In this document: piece by piece, positions 9,266 to 18,154 of the stretch | Layout of the letters: each line of letters starts with the position of its first letter | Position numbering within the stretch: position 1 is the first letter of the stretch | Source: Curtobacterium sp. 458 | GTDB lineage: Bacteria; Actinomycetota; Actinomycetes; Actinomycetales; Microbacteriaceae | Direction: 5' to 3' | Assembly: GCF_030406605.1 (NCBI RefSeq) | Contig: NZ_CP129104.1 | Coordinates: forward strand, 1,752,552-1,816,551 | Length of the DNA: 64,000 nucleotides | Notes under the pieces: generated by a model | Told to the model about the DNA's origin: nothing | The model's database searches: none | Seen by the model: the letters and a program-made list of their open reading frames with translations, nothing else | Made by a program: the position numbers and the translations under genes

Positions 9266-10897
9266 CTACAGCCAGCTGGGCATCCAGTAGTGCGACCGGA
9301 TGAAGTCCCACGGCATCTGGATCGCGGTCCACATCGGGTACCAGTACACGGACGCCAGCACGACGACCCCGAGGTACACGCCGACCCAGACGATCGCCCG
9401 GGTCCGGCGCGACCGTTCGTCCGTCCGGCGACCGAGCACCAACCCGATCGCCGCGGCGAGGGCCATCACCATGAAGGGCTCGAAGGCGATCGTGTAGAAC
9501 TGGAACACCGTCCGGTTCACGTACATCAGCCACGGCAGGTAGCCCGCCGCGACACCGATCAGCACGAAGCCGTACTCCCAGCGCCGACGCAGCACCCACA
9601 ACACGAGCAACGCGACCACCGCGATGACCGAGGCGTACCAGATGAACGGGTTCGCGATCCCGGTGATCGCCTCGCCGCAGCGGGACGCCGTGCAGCCGTC
9701 CTGACCGGCGTCGGTCCCGACGTAGTACATCGACGTCGGCCGCTGCATGACGAGCCACAGCAGCGGGTTCGCCTGGTAGGAGTGCGGTGTGTGCAGCCCG
9801 ATGTTGAACCCGTAGATCTCGGACTGGTAGTGCCACCAGTTCTGCAGGCTGTCCGGCACCCACGCGAGCAGACCGGTCCAACGCTCGCCGCCGTTCGCGA
9901 TCCAGTCGCGGTCCCAGCCGTCCCGTGACGTGAACCAGCCCGTCCAGGCCGCCAGGTACGTCGCAGCGGCGATCGGCACGGTGAGCAGGAACGACACCGG
10001 AGCCTGCTGCAGGAACGCGCTCGACGACCAGAACTCGATGCCCGCCCGCCGCCGCATCATCATGTCGCTGAGCACCGAGTACACCGCGAAGAACGCCAGG
10101 AAGAACATTCCCGACCACTTCGTCGCCGTCGCGAGCCCGAGCGTGAGCCCCATCGCGATCAACCACGGCCGCCACCAGAGGAACGGTCCCCACAGGGTGT
10201 CCCGCCCGGCCGCGGTCCGTCGCGCCACCCACCGGTCGAGTCGACGCTCCGTCCACCGGCGATCGAGCAGCAGGGCACCGGCACCGAGGACCACGAAGAA
10301 CGTCAGGATTCCGTCGAGCAGCGTCACCCGCGACAGCACGATCGCCTGGCCGTCGACCGCGAGCAGGAAACCGGCGAGGGTGCCGATCGCGGTCGAACGG
10401 AAGAGTGACCGGGCGATGACGGCGGTGAGGAAGACCGTGGCGATGCCGAGCACCGCGACCGTGATGCGCCAGCCGAACGAGCTGTCCGCTCCGAACACCA
10501 GCATGCCGAGGCCGATGAGGTACTTGCCGAGCGACGGGTGCGCGATGAACTCCGCCGCCTGTGAGAACAGGTCGGTCTGTCCGTCGGCGAACCGTTGGTC
10601 CGTCGTCGGTGCGCCCTTCTCCGACGGGTTCGCAGGCCACGTGCCCTCGTACCCGAGGTGCACGATCGACCAGCCGTCCTTGACGTAGTACGTCTCGTCG
10701 AACACGAGCGAGTGCGGGTGGCCGAGGCCGACGAGCCGCAGCACGGCAGCGAGCAGCGTCACCGCGAGCGGCCCGGTCCACCGCCACACCGCGACCCGGG
10801 TGCCGGTCCGGAGGACGTGCGCCCACCAGTCGTCGAGTCGCGAGCCGGTCGGGCGGTCCGCCACGTCCCGGCGGTCGTCGGTCAGCTCGCTGGTCAT
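9266..10897 (-). CDS. Dolichyl-phosphate-mannose-protein mannosyltransferase (PMT, GT39)
   Basis: 543-residue polytopic membrane glycosyltransferase of the GT39 PMT family, which moves mannose from polyprenyl-phosphate-mannose to Ser/Thr of exported proteins. Seen: VFDETYYVKDGWS (catalytic DE in the first extracytoplasmic loop, about residue 66), HPSLGKYLIGLGM, SRVTLLDGILTFF, and a C-terminal PMT_4TMC region with VNRTVFQFYTI. About ten or more TM segments. The frame is open far upstream, but TAGGAT ends 7 nt before the ATG at 10897, so that start is chosen. Divergent from rsmI with only 85 nt between start codons, an arrangement common in actinobacteria. Confidence 0.9.
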   Translation of the reverse strand: MTSELTDDRRDVADRPTGSRLDDWWAHVLRTGTRVAVWRWTGPLAVTLLAAVLRLVGLGHPHSLVFDETYYVKDGWSIVHLGYEGTWPANPSEKGAPTTDQRFADGQTDLFSQAAEFIAHPSLGKYLIGLGMLVFGADSSFGWRITVAVLGIATVFLTAVIARSLFRSTAIGTLAGFLLAVDGQAIVLSRVTLLDGILTFFVVLGAGALLLDRRWTERRLDRWVARRTAAGRDTLWGPFLWWRPWLIAMGLTLGLATATKWSGMFFLAFFAVYSVLSDMMMRRRAGIEFWSSSAFLQQAPVSFLLTVPIAAATYLAAWTGWFTSRDGWDRDWIANGGERWTGLLAWVPDSLQNWWHYQSEIYGFNIGLHTPHSYQANPLLWLVMQRPTSMYYVGTDAGQDGCTASRCGEAITGIANPFIWYASVIAVVALLVLWVLRRRWEYGFVLIGVAAGYLPWLMYVNRTVFQFYTIAFEPFMVMALAAAIGLVLGRRTDERSRRTRAIVWVGVYLGVVVLASVYWYPMWTAIQMPWDFIRSHYWMPSWL

Positions 10898-10904
10898 CGC
10901 GGAC

Positions 10905-10910
10905 ATCCTA
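10905..10910 (-). promoter_or_regulatory. -10 element TAGGAT, leaderless start of PMT gene
   Basis: Seven nt before the ATG at 10897. The next ATG upstream (10906) overlaps the hexamer itself, which excludes it as a start on this transcript. Confidence 0.6.
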
Positions 10911-10982
10911 CGGAGGCTCTCCATGACCAGGCTGCGACCTCCGGGGTGCTGTGGACAGCCGTCGTGCGGCGACAATGGACGG

Positions 10983-11804
10983 GTGATCGTGCTCGCAGCA
11001 ACCCCCATCGGCAACCTCGGGGACGCCTCCCGCCGGCTCGTCGAGACCCTCTCGAACGCGAGCGTCGTCGCCGCCGAGGACACCCGCACCGCGGTGCACC
11101 TCATGCGCGCGCTCGGGATCGAGAACCGGCCGCGGCTCATCGCGCTGCACGAGCACAACGAGCGGGAGCGTGCCGCCGACGTCGTCGCACTCGCCCAGGA
11201 CGACGACGTCGTGGTCCTCACCGACGCCGGCATGCCCGCGATCAGCGACCCCGGGTTCCCCCTGGTGGCAGCAGCCGCCGAGGCCGGTGTCACGGTCACG
11301 GCGATCCCCGGTCCGTCGGCGGTCCTCACGGCGCTCGCCGTGTCCGGCCTGCCGACCGACCGGTTCACCTTCGAGGGCTTCCCCACGCGCAAGCAGGGCG
11401 AGCGGAGCAGGTCGTTCGAGGCGCTGGCGGGGGAGCGTCGCACGATGGTCTTCTTCGAGTCGCCGCACCGGCTCGGCGGCACCCTCGCCGACATGGCTGC
11501 CGCCTTCGGCGCCGACCGACGCGCCGTGGTGTGCCGCGAGCTCACGAAGCTGCATGAAGAGGTCCGACGCGACACGCTCGGCGAGCTCGCCGCGTGGGCC
11601 GCCGACGGATCGCGCGGAGAGATCTGCGTCGTGGTCGAGGGGTCGTCCGGGAGCGACGACGTCACCTCCCTGGAGGACGGCGTCCGACTCGTGCTCGAGC
11701 GCGTCGCCGCAGGCACGCGCATGAAGGAGGCCGCGGCGGCGGTCGCGGACGCGACCGGGCTGTCGAAGCGGGACCTCTACGAGGGCGCGCTGGCAGCGAG
11801 GTGA
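10983..11804 (+). CDS. rsmI: 16S rRNA (cytidine-2'-O)-methyltransferase RsmI
   Basis: 273-residue SAM-dependent tetrapyrrole-methylase-fold enzyme that 2'-O-methylates C1402 of 16S rRNA. Seen: VLAATPIGNLGDASRRLVETL at the N-terminus, AAEDTRTA, HEHNERE, TDAGMPAISDPGFPLV, PGPSAVLTALAVSGLP and FFESPHRL, all family signatures in order. GTG at 10983 is chosen over the upstream ATG at 10800 because the family begins with this segment and GACAAT lies 6 nt upstream. Followed by a perfect 36-bp palindrome and then metG. Confidence 0.95.
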   Translation: MIVLAATPIGNLGDASRRLVETLSNASVVAAEDTRTAVHLMRALGIENRPRLIALHEHNERERAADVVALAQDDDVVVLTDAGMPAISDPGFPLVAAAAEAGVTVTAIPGPSAVLTALAVSGLPTDRFTFEGFPTRKQGERSRSFEALAGERRTMVFFESPHRLGGTLADMAAAFGADRRAVVCRELTKLHEEVRRDTLGELAAWAADGSRGEICVVVEGSSGSDDVTSLEDGVRLVLERVAAGTRMKEAAAAVADATGLSKRDLYEGALAAR

Positions 11805-11820
11805 CAGGCCAATCGGCGGC

Positions 11821-11856
11821 CTGGAGGCGCGGGGCGGCGCCGCCCCGCGCCTCCAG
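11821..11856. terminator. GGCCTGGAGGC hairpin family, copy 1 (perfect 36-bp palindrome)
   Basis: CTGGAGGCGCGGGGCGGC followed by its exact complement, 17 nt after the rsmI stop. No T-tract follows. Position fits a GC-rich actinobacterial terminator. Confidence 0.65.
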
Positions 11857-11899
11857 TCCGAGTTGTCCACAGCCGCGTCATGCGCGCTCCGCGCGCCCG

Positions 11900-11905
11900 T
11901 AGGAT
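11900..11905 (+). promoter_or_regulatory. -10 element TAGGAT, leaderless start of metG
   Basis: Seven nt before the ATG at 11913. Confidence 0.6.
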
Positions 11906-11912
11906 GGTCCGC

Positions 11913-13493
11913 ATGTCCGACGGGTCCTCCTTCAGCATCACCACGCCGATCTTCTACGTGAACGACGTGCCCCACATCGGGCACGCGTACACCGAGGTCG
12001 CCGCGGACATGCTCGCGCGCTGGCACCGTCAGCGCGGCGAGGACACCTGGCTGCTCACCGGGACGGACGAGCACGGGCAGAAGATCCTGCGCACCGCCTC
12101 GGCGAACGACGTCACCCCGAAGGAGTGGGCGGACCGGCTCGTCACCGATGCGTGGAAGCCCCTGCTCGAGACGGTCGACGTCGCCAACGACGACTTCATC
12201 CGCACCACGGACGAGCGTCACGAGCGTGGCGTCACGGCCTTCCTGCAGAAGCTGTACGACGACGGCTTCATCTACGCCGGCGAGTTCGAGGGGTTCTACT
12301 GCGTCGGGTGTGAGGAGTACAAGCAGCCGAGCGACCTCGTGGCCGGCACCGGAGCGTACGAGGGGCAGCAGGTCTGCGCCATCCACTCGATCCCGGTCGA
12401 GGTGCTGTCCGAGCGCAACTACTTCTTCCGCATGTCCGACTTCGAGCAGCGGCTGCTCGACCTCTACGAGTCGAACCCCGAGTTCATCCAGCCCGAGAGC
12501 GTCCGGAACGAGATCATCTCGTTCGTGAAGCAGGGGCTGCGTGACCTGTCGATCTCGCGGTCCAGCTTCGACTGGGGCATCCAGATCCCCTGGGACCACG
12601 ACCACGTCCTCTACGTGTGGTTCGACGCACTGCTGAACTACGTCACCGCGCTCGGCTACGGCTCCGAGGACGACGAAGCCTTCCAGCGCCTCTGGCCGAG
12701 CGTGCACATCGTCGGCAAGGACATCGCCCGGTTCCACGCCGTCATCTGGCCGGCGATGCTCATGGCCGCCGGACTCCCGGTGCCGGAGCGCGTCTACGGG
12801 CACGGCTGGCTCCTCGTCGGCGGCGAGAAGATGTCCAAGTCGAAGCTGACCGGCATCGCGCCGTCGGAGATCACCGACACCTTCGGGTCGGACGCCTTCC
12901 GCTACTACTTCCTCCGCGCGATCACCTTCGGGCAGGACGGCAACTTCAGCTGGGAGGACATCTCCGCCCGGTACCAGGCCGAGCTCGCCAACGGGTTCGG
13001 CAACCTGGCGTCGCGCATCGTCGCGATGCTCGGCAAGTACTTCGACGGCGTCGTCCCGACGGCCGGTGCGTCGACCGACGCGGATCGTGCCGTCGAGGAC
13101 CTCGCCCGCTCGGTGACCGAGCGCGCCGACGCCGCGGTGGGCTCCTTCGCGCCGCACGACGCGATCGCCACCGTCTGGGAGCTCGTCGACGCCCTGAACG
13201 GGTACATCACCGAGCAGGAGCCGTGGGCCCTCGCGAAGGACGACACGAGGCGCGAACGGCTCGCGACCGTGCTCGTCACCGCGCTGCGCGGCCTCGGTAC
13301 CGTCGCGGTCCTGGTCTCGCCCGTGATGCCGAAGGCGACCGAGAAGCTCTGGGCGTCGATCGGAGCCGGCGGGTCCATCGCCGAGCAGCGCATCGACCGG
13401 GCATGGGAGTGGCAGGCGGCGGCGCAGGTCGTGCCGCTCGAGTCCGGGCTCTTCCCGCGCATCGAGCAGCAGCCGGAGCAGGGCGCAGCGTGA
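11913..13493 (+). CDS. metG: Methionyl-tRNA synthetase
   Basis: 526-residue class I aminoacyl-tRNA synthetase charging tRNA-Met. HIGH signature as VPHIGHAYTEVAADML near residue 18, TGTDEHGQK, a single CxxC pair (YCVGCEEY), WFDALLNYVTALGY, and KMSKS as GGEKMSKSKLTG about residue 305. The C-terminal anticodon-binding helical domain is present; no C-terminal EMAP-like dimerisation domain. The upstream ATG at 11880 is rejected because TAGGAT (11900-11905) places +1 at the ATG at 11913. First gene of metG-tatD-rsmA; its stop overlaps the next start by 4 nt. Confidence 0.97.
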   Translation: MSDGSSFSITTPIFYVNDVPHIGHAYTEVAADMLARWHRQRGEDTWLLTGTDEHGQKILRTASANDVTPKEWADRLVTDAWKPLLETVDVANDDFIRTTDERHERGVTAFLQKLYDDGFIYAGEFEGFYCVGCEEYKQPSDLVAGTGAYEGQQVCAIHSIPVEVLSERNYFFRMSDFEQRLLDLYESNPEFIQPESVRNEIISFVKQGLRDLSISRSSFDWGIQIPWDHDHVLYVWFDALLNYVTALGYGSEDDEAFQRLWPSVHIVGKDIARFHAVIWPAMLMAAGLPVPERVYGHGWLLVGGEKMSKSKLTGIAPSEITDTFGSDAFRYYFLRAITFGQDGNFSWEDISARYQAELANGFGNLASRIVAMLGKYFDGVVPTAGASTDADRAVEDLARSVTERADAAVGSFAPHDAIATVWELVDALNGYITEQEPWALAKDDTRRERLATVLVTALRGLGTVAVLVSPVMPKATEKLWASIGAGGSIAEQRIDRAWEWQAAAQVVPLESGLFPRIEQQPEQGAA

Positions 13494-14419
13494 CCGACGC
13501 GGCGCACGTCCGTGCCCGCGGCGAGGGATCGGGCGGCGGGTCGAAGCGCGACCTGACGTACCCGCCCCTGCCGCAGGCGCTCGTCGTCCCCGTGTACGAC
13601 AACCACACCCACATGGAGATCGCCGACGGCGTCGGGGAAGGTGGCGACGGGCCGCTCGAGTACCGCGAGCACCTCGACCGTGCGTCGAGCGTCGGTGTCC
13701 GGGGCGTCGTACAGGTCGGTACCGACCTCGTGACCTCGCAGTGGTCCGCCTCCATCGCCGCCCGCGAGCCGCGCGTGCTCGCGGCCGTCGCGCTGCACCC
13801 GAACGAAGCACCCGTGCTCGATGCGGCCGGCAGCCTCGACGAGCACCTCGAGGGGATCGCCGAGCTCGCCGCCCTGCCCCGTGTCCGCGCGATCGGGGAG
13901 ACCGGCCTCGACTTCTTCCGAACGGGTGAGGACGGCCGCGCCGCCCAGGTCCGCTCGTTCGAGGAGCACATCCGCATCGCGAAGGAGCACGACCTCGCGC
14001 TGACGATCCACGACCGCGACGCGCACGACGCCGTGGTCGAGGTCCTCGACCGCGTCGGCGCACCGGAGCGCACGGTGTTCCACTGCTTCTCGGGTGGGCC
14101 CGACCTCGCCCGTCTCTGCGCCGAGCGGGGCTGGTACATGTCCTTCGCCGGCACCGTGACGTTCAAGAACGCGCAGGACCTCCGTGATGCGCTCGAGGTC
14201 GCACCGCGTCACCTCATCATGGTCGAGACGGACGCGCCGTTCCTCACCCCGACGCCCTACCGCGGACGGCCGAACGCGCCGTACCTCATCCCGCTCACGC
14301 TGCGTTCGATGGCGGAGACCCTGCGCACCGACGTGTCGATGCTCGCCGCGCAGATCGCGTCGAACACCGAGACGGTGTACGGCGCGTGGGACGCCGAACC
14401 CGTCACGGTGGCGGAGTAG
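13490..14419 (+). CDS. tatD: TatD-family metal-dependent hydrolase (DNase)
   Basis: 309-residue TIM-barrel metal-dependent hydrolase of the TatD/YcfH family, involved in DNA repair or degradation. Metal ligands visible: DNHTHME (HxH) about residue 33, GETGLDF (Glu), HDRDAHDA (His), FHCFSGG (His) and [10 protein letters not shown] (Asp). An N-terminal Gly/Ser-rich extension of about 30 residues precedes the domain. GTG start overlaps the metG stop (GTGA). Gene order metG-tatD-rsmA is widely conserved in bacteria. Confidence 0.93.
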   Translation: MTDAAHVRARGEGSGGGSKRDLTYPPLPQALVVPVYDNHTHMEIADGVGEGGDGPLEYREHLDRASSVGVRGVVQVGTDLVTSQWSASIAAREPRVLAAVALHPNEAPVLDAAGSLDEHLEGIAELAALPRVRAIGETGLDFFRTGEDGRAAQVRSFEEHIRIAKEHDLALTIHDRDAHDAVVEVLDRVGAPERTVFHCFSGGPDLARLCAERGWYMSFAGTVTFKNAQDLRDALEVAPRHLIMVETDAPFLTPTPYRGRPNAPYLIPLTLRSMAETLRTDVSMLAAQIASNTETVYGAWDAEPVTVAE

Positions 14420-14421
14420 TC

Positions 14422-15270
14422 GTGGGCGCGCTCCTCGGACCGGCGGAGATCCGTGACCTCGCCGCGAAGCTCGACGTCACGCCGACCAAGAAGCTCGGGC
14501 AGAACTTCGTGCACGACGCGAACACCGTGCGTCGCATCGTGGCCTCGGGGCGGGTGACGCCGGAGTCCCGCGTCCTCGAGATCGGCCCGGGCCTCGGCTC
14601 GCTCACCCTCGGTCTGACCGAGACCGGCGCATCCGTCACCGCGGTCGAGATCGACGGACGCCTCGCTGCTCAGCTCCCGGCCACGGTGTCGGCCATGCAG
14701 CCGGACGCGCGGCTCCGGGTCGTGCACCAGGACGCCCTGACCGTGGCGGCGTCGGACCTCCCGGAAGCACCGACGCACGTCGTGGCGAACCTGCCGTACA
14801 ACGTCTCCGTCCCGGTGCTCCTGCACCTCCTCGCGACCTTCCCGAGCATCGAGCGCGCGCTCGTCATGGTGCAGGCCGAGGTCGGGTACCGGCTCGCAGC
14901 CGACCCGGGCAGCAAGGTCTACGGATCCCCGAGCGTCAAGGCTGCCTGGTACGGCTCGTGGTCGATCGCCGGTCAGGTCAGCCGTCAGGTGTTCTGGCCG
15001 GTGCCGAACGTCGACAGCGTCCTCGTGGGATTCGACCGCGGTGAGCAGCCCGGCGACGATGCCCTGCGGTCGCGGGTGTTCGTGCTCGTGGATGCCGCGT
15101 TCCAGCAGCGGCGGAAGATGCTCCGGCAGAGTCTGTCCGGGGTGCTCGGTGGCAGCGCACGGGCCGCCGAGGTGTTGACCGCCGCCGGGATCGACCCCAC
15201 GGCGCGCGGCGAGGTCATCGGCGTGGACGACTTCGTGCGGCTCGGGCGGACGGTGCTTGCAGCAGGCTGA
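14422..15270 (+). CDS. rsmA: 16S rRNA adenine N6-dimethyltransferase RsmA/KsgA
   Basis: 282-residue SAM-dependent methyltransferase dimethylating the two adenines near the 3' end of 16S rRNA. Seen: [10 protein letters not shown], motif [22 protein letters not shown], motif [13 protein letters not shown] about residue 115, and the C-terminal helical domain ([12 protein letters not shown]). GTG at 14422, 2 nt after the tatD stop, is the family N-terminus ([17 protein letters not shown]); the frame is open a little further upstream. Translationally coupled to tatD. ispE, often the next gene in actinobacteria, lies 7 kb away here. Confidence 0.95.
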   Translation: MGALLGPAEIRDLAAKLDVTPTKKLGQNFVHDANTVRRIVASGRVTPESRVLEIGPGLGSLTLGLTETGASVTAVEIDGRLAAQLPATVSAMQPDARLRVVHQDALTVAASDLPEAPTHVVANLPYNVSVPVLLHLLATFPSIERALVMVQAEVGYRLAADPGSKVYGSPSVKAAWYGSWSIAGQVSRQVFWPVPNVDSVLVGFDRGEQPGDDALRSRVFVLVDAAFQQRRKMLRQSLSGVLGGSARAAEVLTAAGIDPTARGEVIGVDDFVRLGRTVLAAG

Positions 15271-15352
15271 CCGTCGCCCACCGCACATCCGGGATGTTTC
15301 GTGACCGGCTTCCGATGTCCGTACGTTCTTCCTCACCTACCGAGGAGGAACG

Positions 15353-15577
15353 ATGTTCGCACCGAACCGCGATCGCGTCACGCAGCCGGCGCGCGTCGCC
15401 GCGATCCGGGGCCGCGTCCGGAAGTACACCGCAGACGAGATGGCCGCGTTCCTCGCGCGACGGCCGGCGCTGGAAGGCACTGCGGAGGAGCGACAGGAGC
15501 AGTTGCACCGCGCATTGAACAGCGTGTGGCTCGACAGACCCATCAGCGAGTACCTCGGCTCCCGGTACGACACGTGA
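15353..15577 (+). CDS. Small hypothetical protein, putative antitoxin of a two-gene cassette
   Basis: 74 residues, basic N-terminal third (RDRVTQPARVAAIRGRVRKY) and an amphipathic remainder containing EERQEQLHRAL; no family recognised. Strong SD AGGAGGAA directly before the ATG, unlike the leaderless starts of most neighbours. Its TGA overlaps the GTG of the next gene by 4 nt, so the two are translationally coupled. Size, charge split and coupling to a PIN-like partner resemble a VapB-type antitoxin, but no MazE/AbrB, Phd or RHH fold is evident. Function is inferred from context only. Confidence 0.6.
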   Translation: MFAPNRDRVTQPARVAAIRGRVRKYTADEMAAFLARRPALEGTAEERQEQLHRALNSVWLDRPISEYLGSRYDT

Positions 15578-16083
15578 GCGCCGCGTCCGGGGAGCCAGTC
15601 GACTTCGGGTGGGACCGCGTCCTCGCCTTCGAGGAATGCGTCGGATCACTCGACCTGGTGCTGCTCGACCCGCCCTTCCTGTTCCGCGCACTCGTTGCGT
15701 CGGAACCGGGGCACGAGAACGCCGCCGCGTTCCTGGCGCACCTGGATCTCCAGCAGACCGCCATGATCGTGTCGTCGCTGTTCGAAGTCGAGCTGCTCGA
15801 GGTCGCCGAGGGCCTGGCGAGACCCGAGCTGGTGGACGCATGGCTGGAGCACTTGCGGTCGTCGAGCGTGCACACGGTGCCGCTCGACGGAGTCCTACCC
15901 GGTGCAACGGACCTCGTCGCCGAGCTCGGCGCGCCTGCCTCCGTGGCGGTGCAGGTCGTGACCGCGTGGGCTTCCGACGTGCCGGCGATCGTCACCACCC
16001 GCGCCGCCTTCGCATGCGTCGACGGGTTCTCGTTGTGCGTGAGCAATGACACGCTCGATGCAGCGCGAGCTCTCCGCAGCTGA
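15574..16083 (+). CDS. PIN-like domain protein, putative toxin partner
   Basis: 169 residues. After a 25-residue leader, LVLLDPPFLFRALVASEPG (Asp at about 32) resembles strand 1/helix 1 of PIN nucleases. MIVSSLFEVELLEVAEGL (Glu 71/73) matches the second acidic position, and PAIVTTRAAFACVDGF matches the C-terminal PIN segment (VTRDRAFA-like). The third conserved acidic residue, expected around residues 122-130, is absent (SVAVQVVTAW). It may therefore be a divergent or catalytically altered VapC-like protein. GTG start overlaps the upstream small gene by 4 nt. Assignment rests on motif spacing only. Confidence 0.5.
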   Translation: MSAASGEPVDFGWDRVLAFEECVGSLDLVLLDPPFLFRALVASEPGHENAAAFLAHLDLQQTAMIVSSLFEVELLEVAEGLARPELVDAWLEHLRSSSVHTVPLDGVLPGATDLVAELGAPASVAVQVVTAWASDVPAIVTTRAAFACVDGFSLCVSNDTLDAARALRS

Positions 16084-16117
16084 CGCGCCGAACGGTGCGA
16101 TGCGATCGCGCCGGCCC

Positions 16118-16123
16118 TACGCT
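16118..16123 (+). promoter_or_regulatory. -10 element TACGCT, leaderless start of DUF4287 gene
   Basis: Six nt before the ATG at 16130. Confidence 0.55.
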
Positions 16124-16129
16124 GACCGC

Positions 16130-16669
16130 ATGAGCGACGGGACGGTGCGATCGCACACGCAGGGCGCGGGGTCGGAGCGCATCTTCGCGGCCACGGGGAA
16201 GTACCCCGACGACTGGCACGCCGAGCTCGACGCGGCCGGTGGCCAGCACCTCGGTCACACCGCGATCGCCGCCTGGCTCGTGGAGCACGGCGTCGACGGA
16301 TGGTGGGCGCAGGGGGTCGCGATCGGCTACGAGCAGGCGCGCGGGCTGCGGATCCCGGGGCAGCGCTCCGACGGGACCTTCGCGGTCTCTGCGTCACGGC
16401 AGCTCCTCGGCGAGCGGGAGGCCGTGCTCGACCGCATCCTCCCCGTCGTCACCGCCGCGTTCGGGTTCGACCCGACGTCGCAGAGCCGCGGCGGCAAGCG
16501 GCCGTCGGCCCGCTGGACCTTCCCGGATCGTGAGTCGGTCCTCCTCAACACCGAGGACGGCCCCAAGCCCGGGACGGTCCGGGTCAGCGTGCAACGCGAG
16601 CGGCTGACCGGTCCGGCGCGGATGCCCGACGCGAAGGCCGAGCTGCAGCAGCTGCTCGCCGGCCTCTGA
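16130..16669 (+). CDS. DUF4287-domain protein
   Basis: 179 residues. The first half matches the actinobacterial DUF4287 pattern: TGKYPDDWHAELDAAGG, HTAIAAWLVEHGVDGWWAQGVAIGYEQARG. A C-terminal SRPBCC-like segment follows (SARWTFPDRESVLLN, GTVRVSVQRERL). No catalytic residues can be assigned and no function is known. The frame opens upstream at 16046, but TACGCT ends 6 nt before the ATG at 16130. Stands alone between the PIN-like cassette and a membrane protein gene. Confidence 0.75.
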   Translation: MSDGTVRSHTQGAGSERIFAATGKYPDDWHAELDAAGGQHLGHTAIAAWLVEHGVDGWWAQGVAIGYEQARGLRIPGQRSDGTFAVSASRQLLGEREAVLDRILPVVTAAFGFDPTSQSRGGKRPSARWTFPDRESVLLNTEDGPKPGTVRVSVQRERLTGPARMPDAKAELQQLLAGL

Positions 16670-16685
16670 CCACCGGACGGCCGGA

Positions 16686-16708
16686 CGGGCGCGGCGCCCG
16701 AACGGGCG
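16686..16708. terminator. GC-rich overlapping palindromes after the DUF4287 gene
   Basis: CGGGCGC-G-GCGCCCG (16686-16700) overlaps CGCCCG-AA-CGGGCG (16695-16708). They are mutually exclusive hairpins 17 nt after the stop at 16669; no T-tract. Confidence 0.35.
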
Positions 16709-16751
16709 TCACGGCCGAACGGGGGAGTCCTCGGACGCCCCGGAGCACCGC

Positions 16752-16757
16752 TACGCT
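16752..16757 (+). promoter_or_regulatory. -10 element TACGCT, leaderless start of membrane protein gene
   Basis: Six nt before the GTG at 16764. Confidence 0.55.
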
Positions 16758-16763
16758 CACCGG

Positions 16764-17195
16764 GTGCCGCAACGACCCTCGAAGCTCGCCCGTGCCGTCA
16801 CCGCGTCGTTCGTGGTCGGCGGCGTCGTGGTCGCCGCCCTCGCGTTCGTCGCGGTCGTGCAGGACCCGACGAGCGACCCCGCGTGGGTCGCGATCCTGCT
16901 CGGCGTCCTGCTCGTCGTCTGGGGTGTCGCGTTCGCTCGGATGAGCGCTGACGACAGCCCCGACGACGACCAGACCGAGAACACGGCGCCGAGCACCGGA
17001 CCGCTCACACGGGCGAGCGAGGCGATCGCGCTCCTCGGGGTCTACGTGGTGATGCGGATGCTCCACCGACCGCTCGACTCGGCGCTGGTCGGCGTCGGAG
17101 GAGTGCTGGCGCTCCGACTCGTGCAGCTCACGGTCGACCGGATCGTCCGGCGTCGCGAGGCGCGCAACGGCGATCCGGGGCCGGCGACCGACTGA
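16764..17195 (+). CDS. Small integral membrane protein, unknown function
   Basis: 143 residues; not recognised. Two clear TM helices near the N-terminus (about 11-32 and 41-58), an acidic linker (MSADDSPDDDQTEN), then two weaker hydrophobic segments (about 85-118) and a basic tail RRREARNG. The topology suggests four membrane passes. GTG start fixed by TACGCT 6 nt upstream. Convergent with the SDR gene; an inverted repeat lies in the gap. Confidence 0.7.
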   Translation: MPQRPSKLARAVTASFVVGGVVVAALAFVAVVQDPTSDPAWVAILLGVLLVVWGVAFARMSADDSPDDDQTENTAPSTGPLTRASEAIALLGVYVVMRMLHRPLDSALVGVGGVLALRLVQLTVDRIVRRREARNGDPGPATD

Positions 17196-17221
17196 GCGTC
17201 GCGCGCCGGTGCTGATCGCGG

Positions 17222-17285
17222 TCGCACAACCAACGTCCGTCGGCGCCGGGGATCCGCGCGGTTCCGTTCGACTTCGGTTGTGCGA
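17222..17285. repeat. Inverted repeat in a convergent gap (TCGCACAACC ... GGTTGTGCGA)
   Basis: Perfect 10-bp arms 17222-17231 and 17276-17285, with 44 nt between them that hold further GC-rich self-complementary sequence. Lies between two gene 3' ends, so a bidirectional terminator is possible. Confidence 0.5.
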
Positions 17286-17312
17286 ACGAACGGCGGGACG
17301 AGCGCCTCGCCG

Positions 17313-18053
17313 TCAGTGCCCGCGACCGGCGAGCACCTCGATGAGCTGCTGCTGCGTCCCGTCCCGCTCGGACCACCGGAGCGGCAGCACGTTCTCGACG
17401 AGGATCTCCGGCGCGGCCCCGGACGTGAGCAGCCCCACGACCTCGTCGAGGAAGTCGTCGAGCGGCATGCCCCCGAAGTCCGCACCACCGAGCAGGTCCG
17501 TGGCGACCGCCGGCGGGACGAGTTCGAGGACGGTGACCGACGAGCCGACGAGCTGCTGTCGGAGGGACTGCGTGTACGAGTGCACGGCGGCCTTCGTCGC
17601 GCTGTAGGTCGGCGTCGCAGCGAGCGGGGTGAACGCGAGGCCCGATGACACCGTGACGAGGGTCGCGGCCGGACGGGTGAGCAGGTGCGGCAGGAACGCG
17701 TCGACGAGCCGGATGGTGCCGAGCAGGTTCGTCTCGATCGTGGCGACCGCGGTCTCGACGTGGCCGGGTTCCCGGAGGTCCTCGGTCCGCATGATCCCGG
17801 ACATCGTGACGACGGAGTCGAGCGTCGGGTGGGCAGCGAGCACGGTGTCGGCGGCCGCGGCGACCGACGCCGGGTCGGCGACGTCCACGACCACGGTGTC
17901 GAAGCCGTGCTCATCGTGGAGGGTGTCGAGCAGGGCCGCCCGACGCCCGCCGATGACGACGGTGCTGCCGGCGGCCTGCAGGCGGAGCGCGAGTCCGAGG
18001 CCGATGCCGGAGGTCGCGCCGGGGATGAAGACGGTGGCGTTCGTGATGTCCAT
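17313..18053 (-). CDS. Short-chain dehydrogenase (DltE-like SDR)
   Basis: 246-residue classical SDR. Cofactor motif GATSGIGLGLALRL at about residues 12-25, a following basic GGRR that suggests NADP(H), NNAG-equivalent (MSGI), catalytic Ser in VTVSSGLA and YSATKAA (YxxxK) about residue 150. Resembles the DltE group, usually of unknown substrate. The frame is open upstream to 18563, but MDITNATVFIPGATSG is the family N-terminus. Divergent from an XRE/MmyB-type regulator, a pairing common in actinobacteria in which the regulator controls the SDR. Confidence 0.85.
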   Translation of the reverse strand: MDITNATVFIPGATSGIGLGLALRLQAAGSTVVIGGRRAALLDTLHDEHGFDTVVVDVADPASVAAAADTVLAAHPTLDSVVTMSGIMRTEDLREPGHVETAVATIETNLLGTIRLVDAFLPHLLTRPAATLVTVSSGLAFTPLAATPTYSATKAAVHSYTQSLRQQLVGSSVTVLELVPPAVATDLLGGADFGGMPLDDFLDEVVGLLTSGAAPEILVENVLPLRWSERDGTQQQLIEVLAGRGH

Positions 18054-18154
18054 GTCCTCGACGATCCTCGCCGGTCGCCCGTGGAACCAGAGCGCGCTCA
18101 TCGGGGGACCGCCGATCCCTGGCTCGGACCGGGTAAGCGGTGCACGATGTCTGC

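Noticed and set aside
11805..11912. Riboswitch or T-box upstream of metG
   Set aside because: The only structure is the GC-rich palindrome, and the -10 placement leaves no leader RNA for a riboswitch.
10908..14063. 1051-residue minus-strand open frame
   Set aside because: Antisense to rsmI, metG and tatD, all of which have full family signatures on the plus strand. It lacks stops only because of high GC.
15301..15573. Extended frame upstream of the PIN-like gene
   Set aside because: Overlaps the whole of the small upstream gene in another frame. The GTGA overlap start is more likely.
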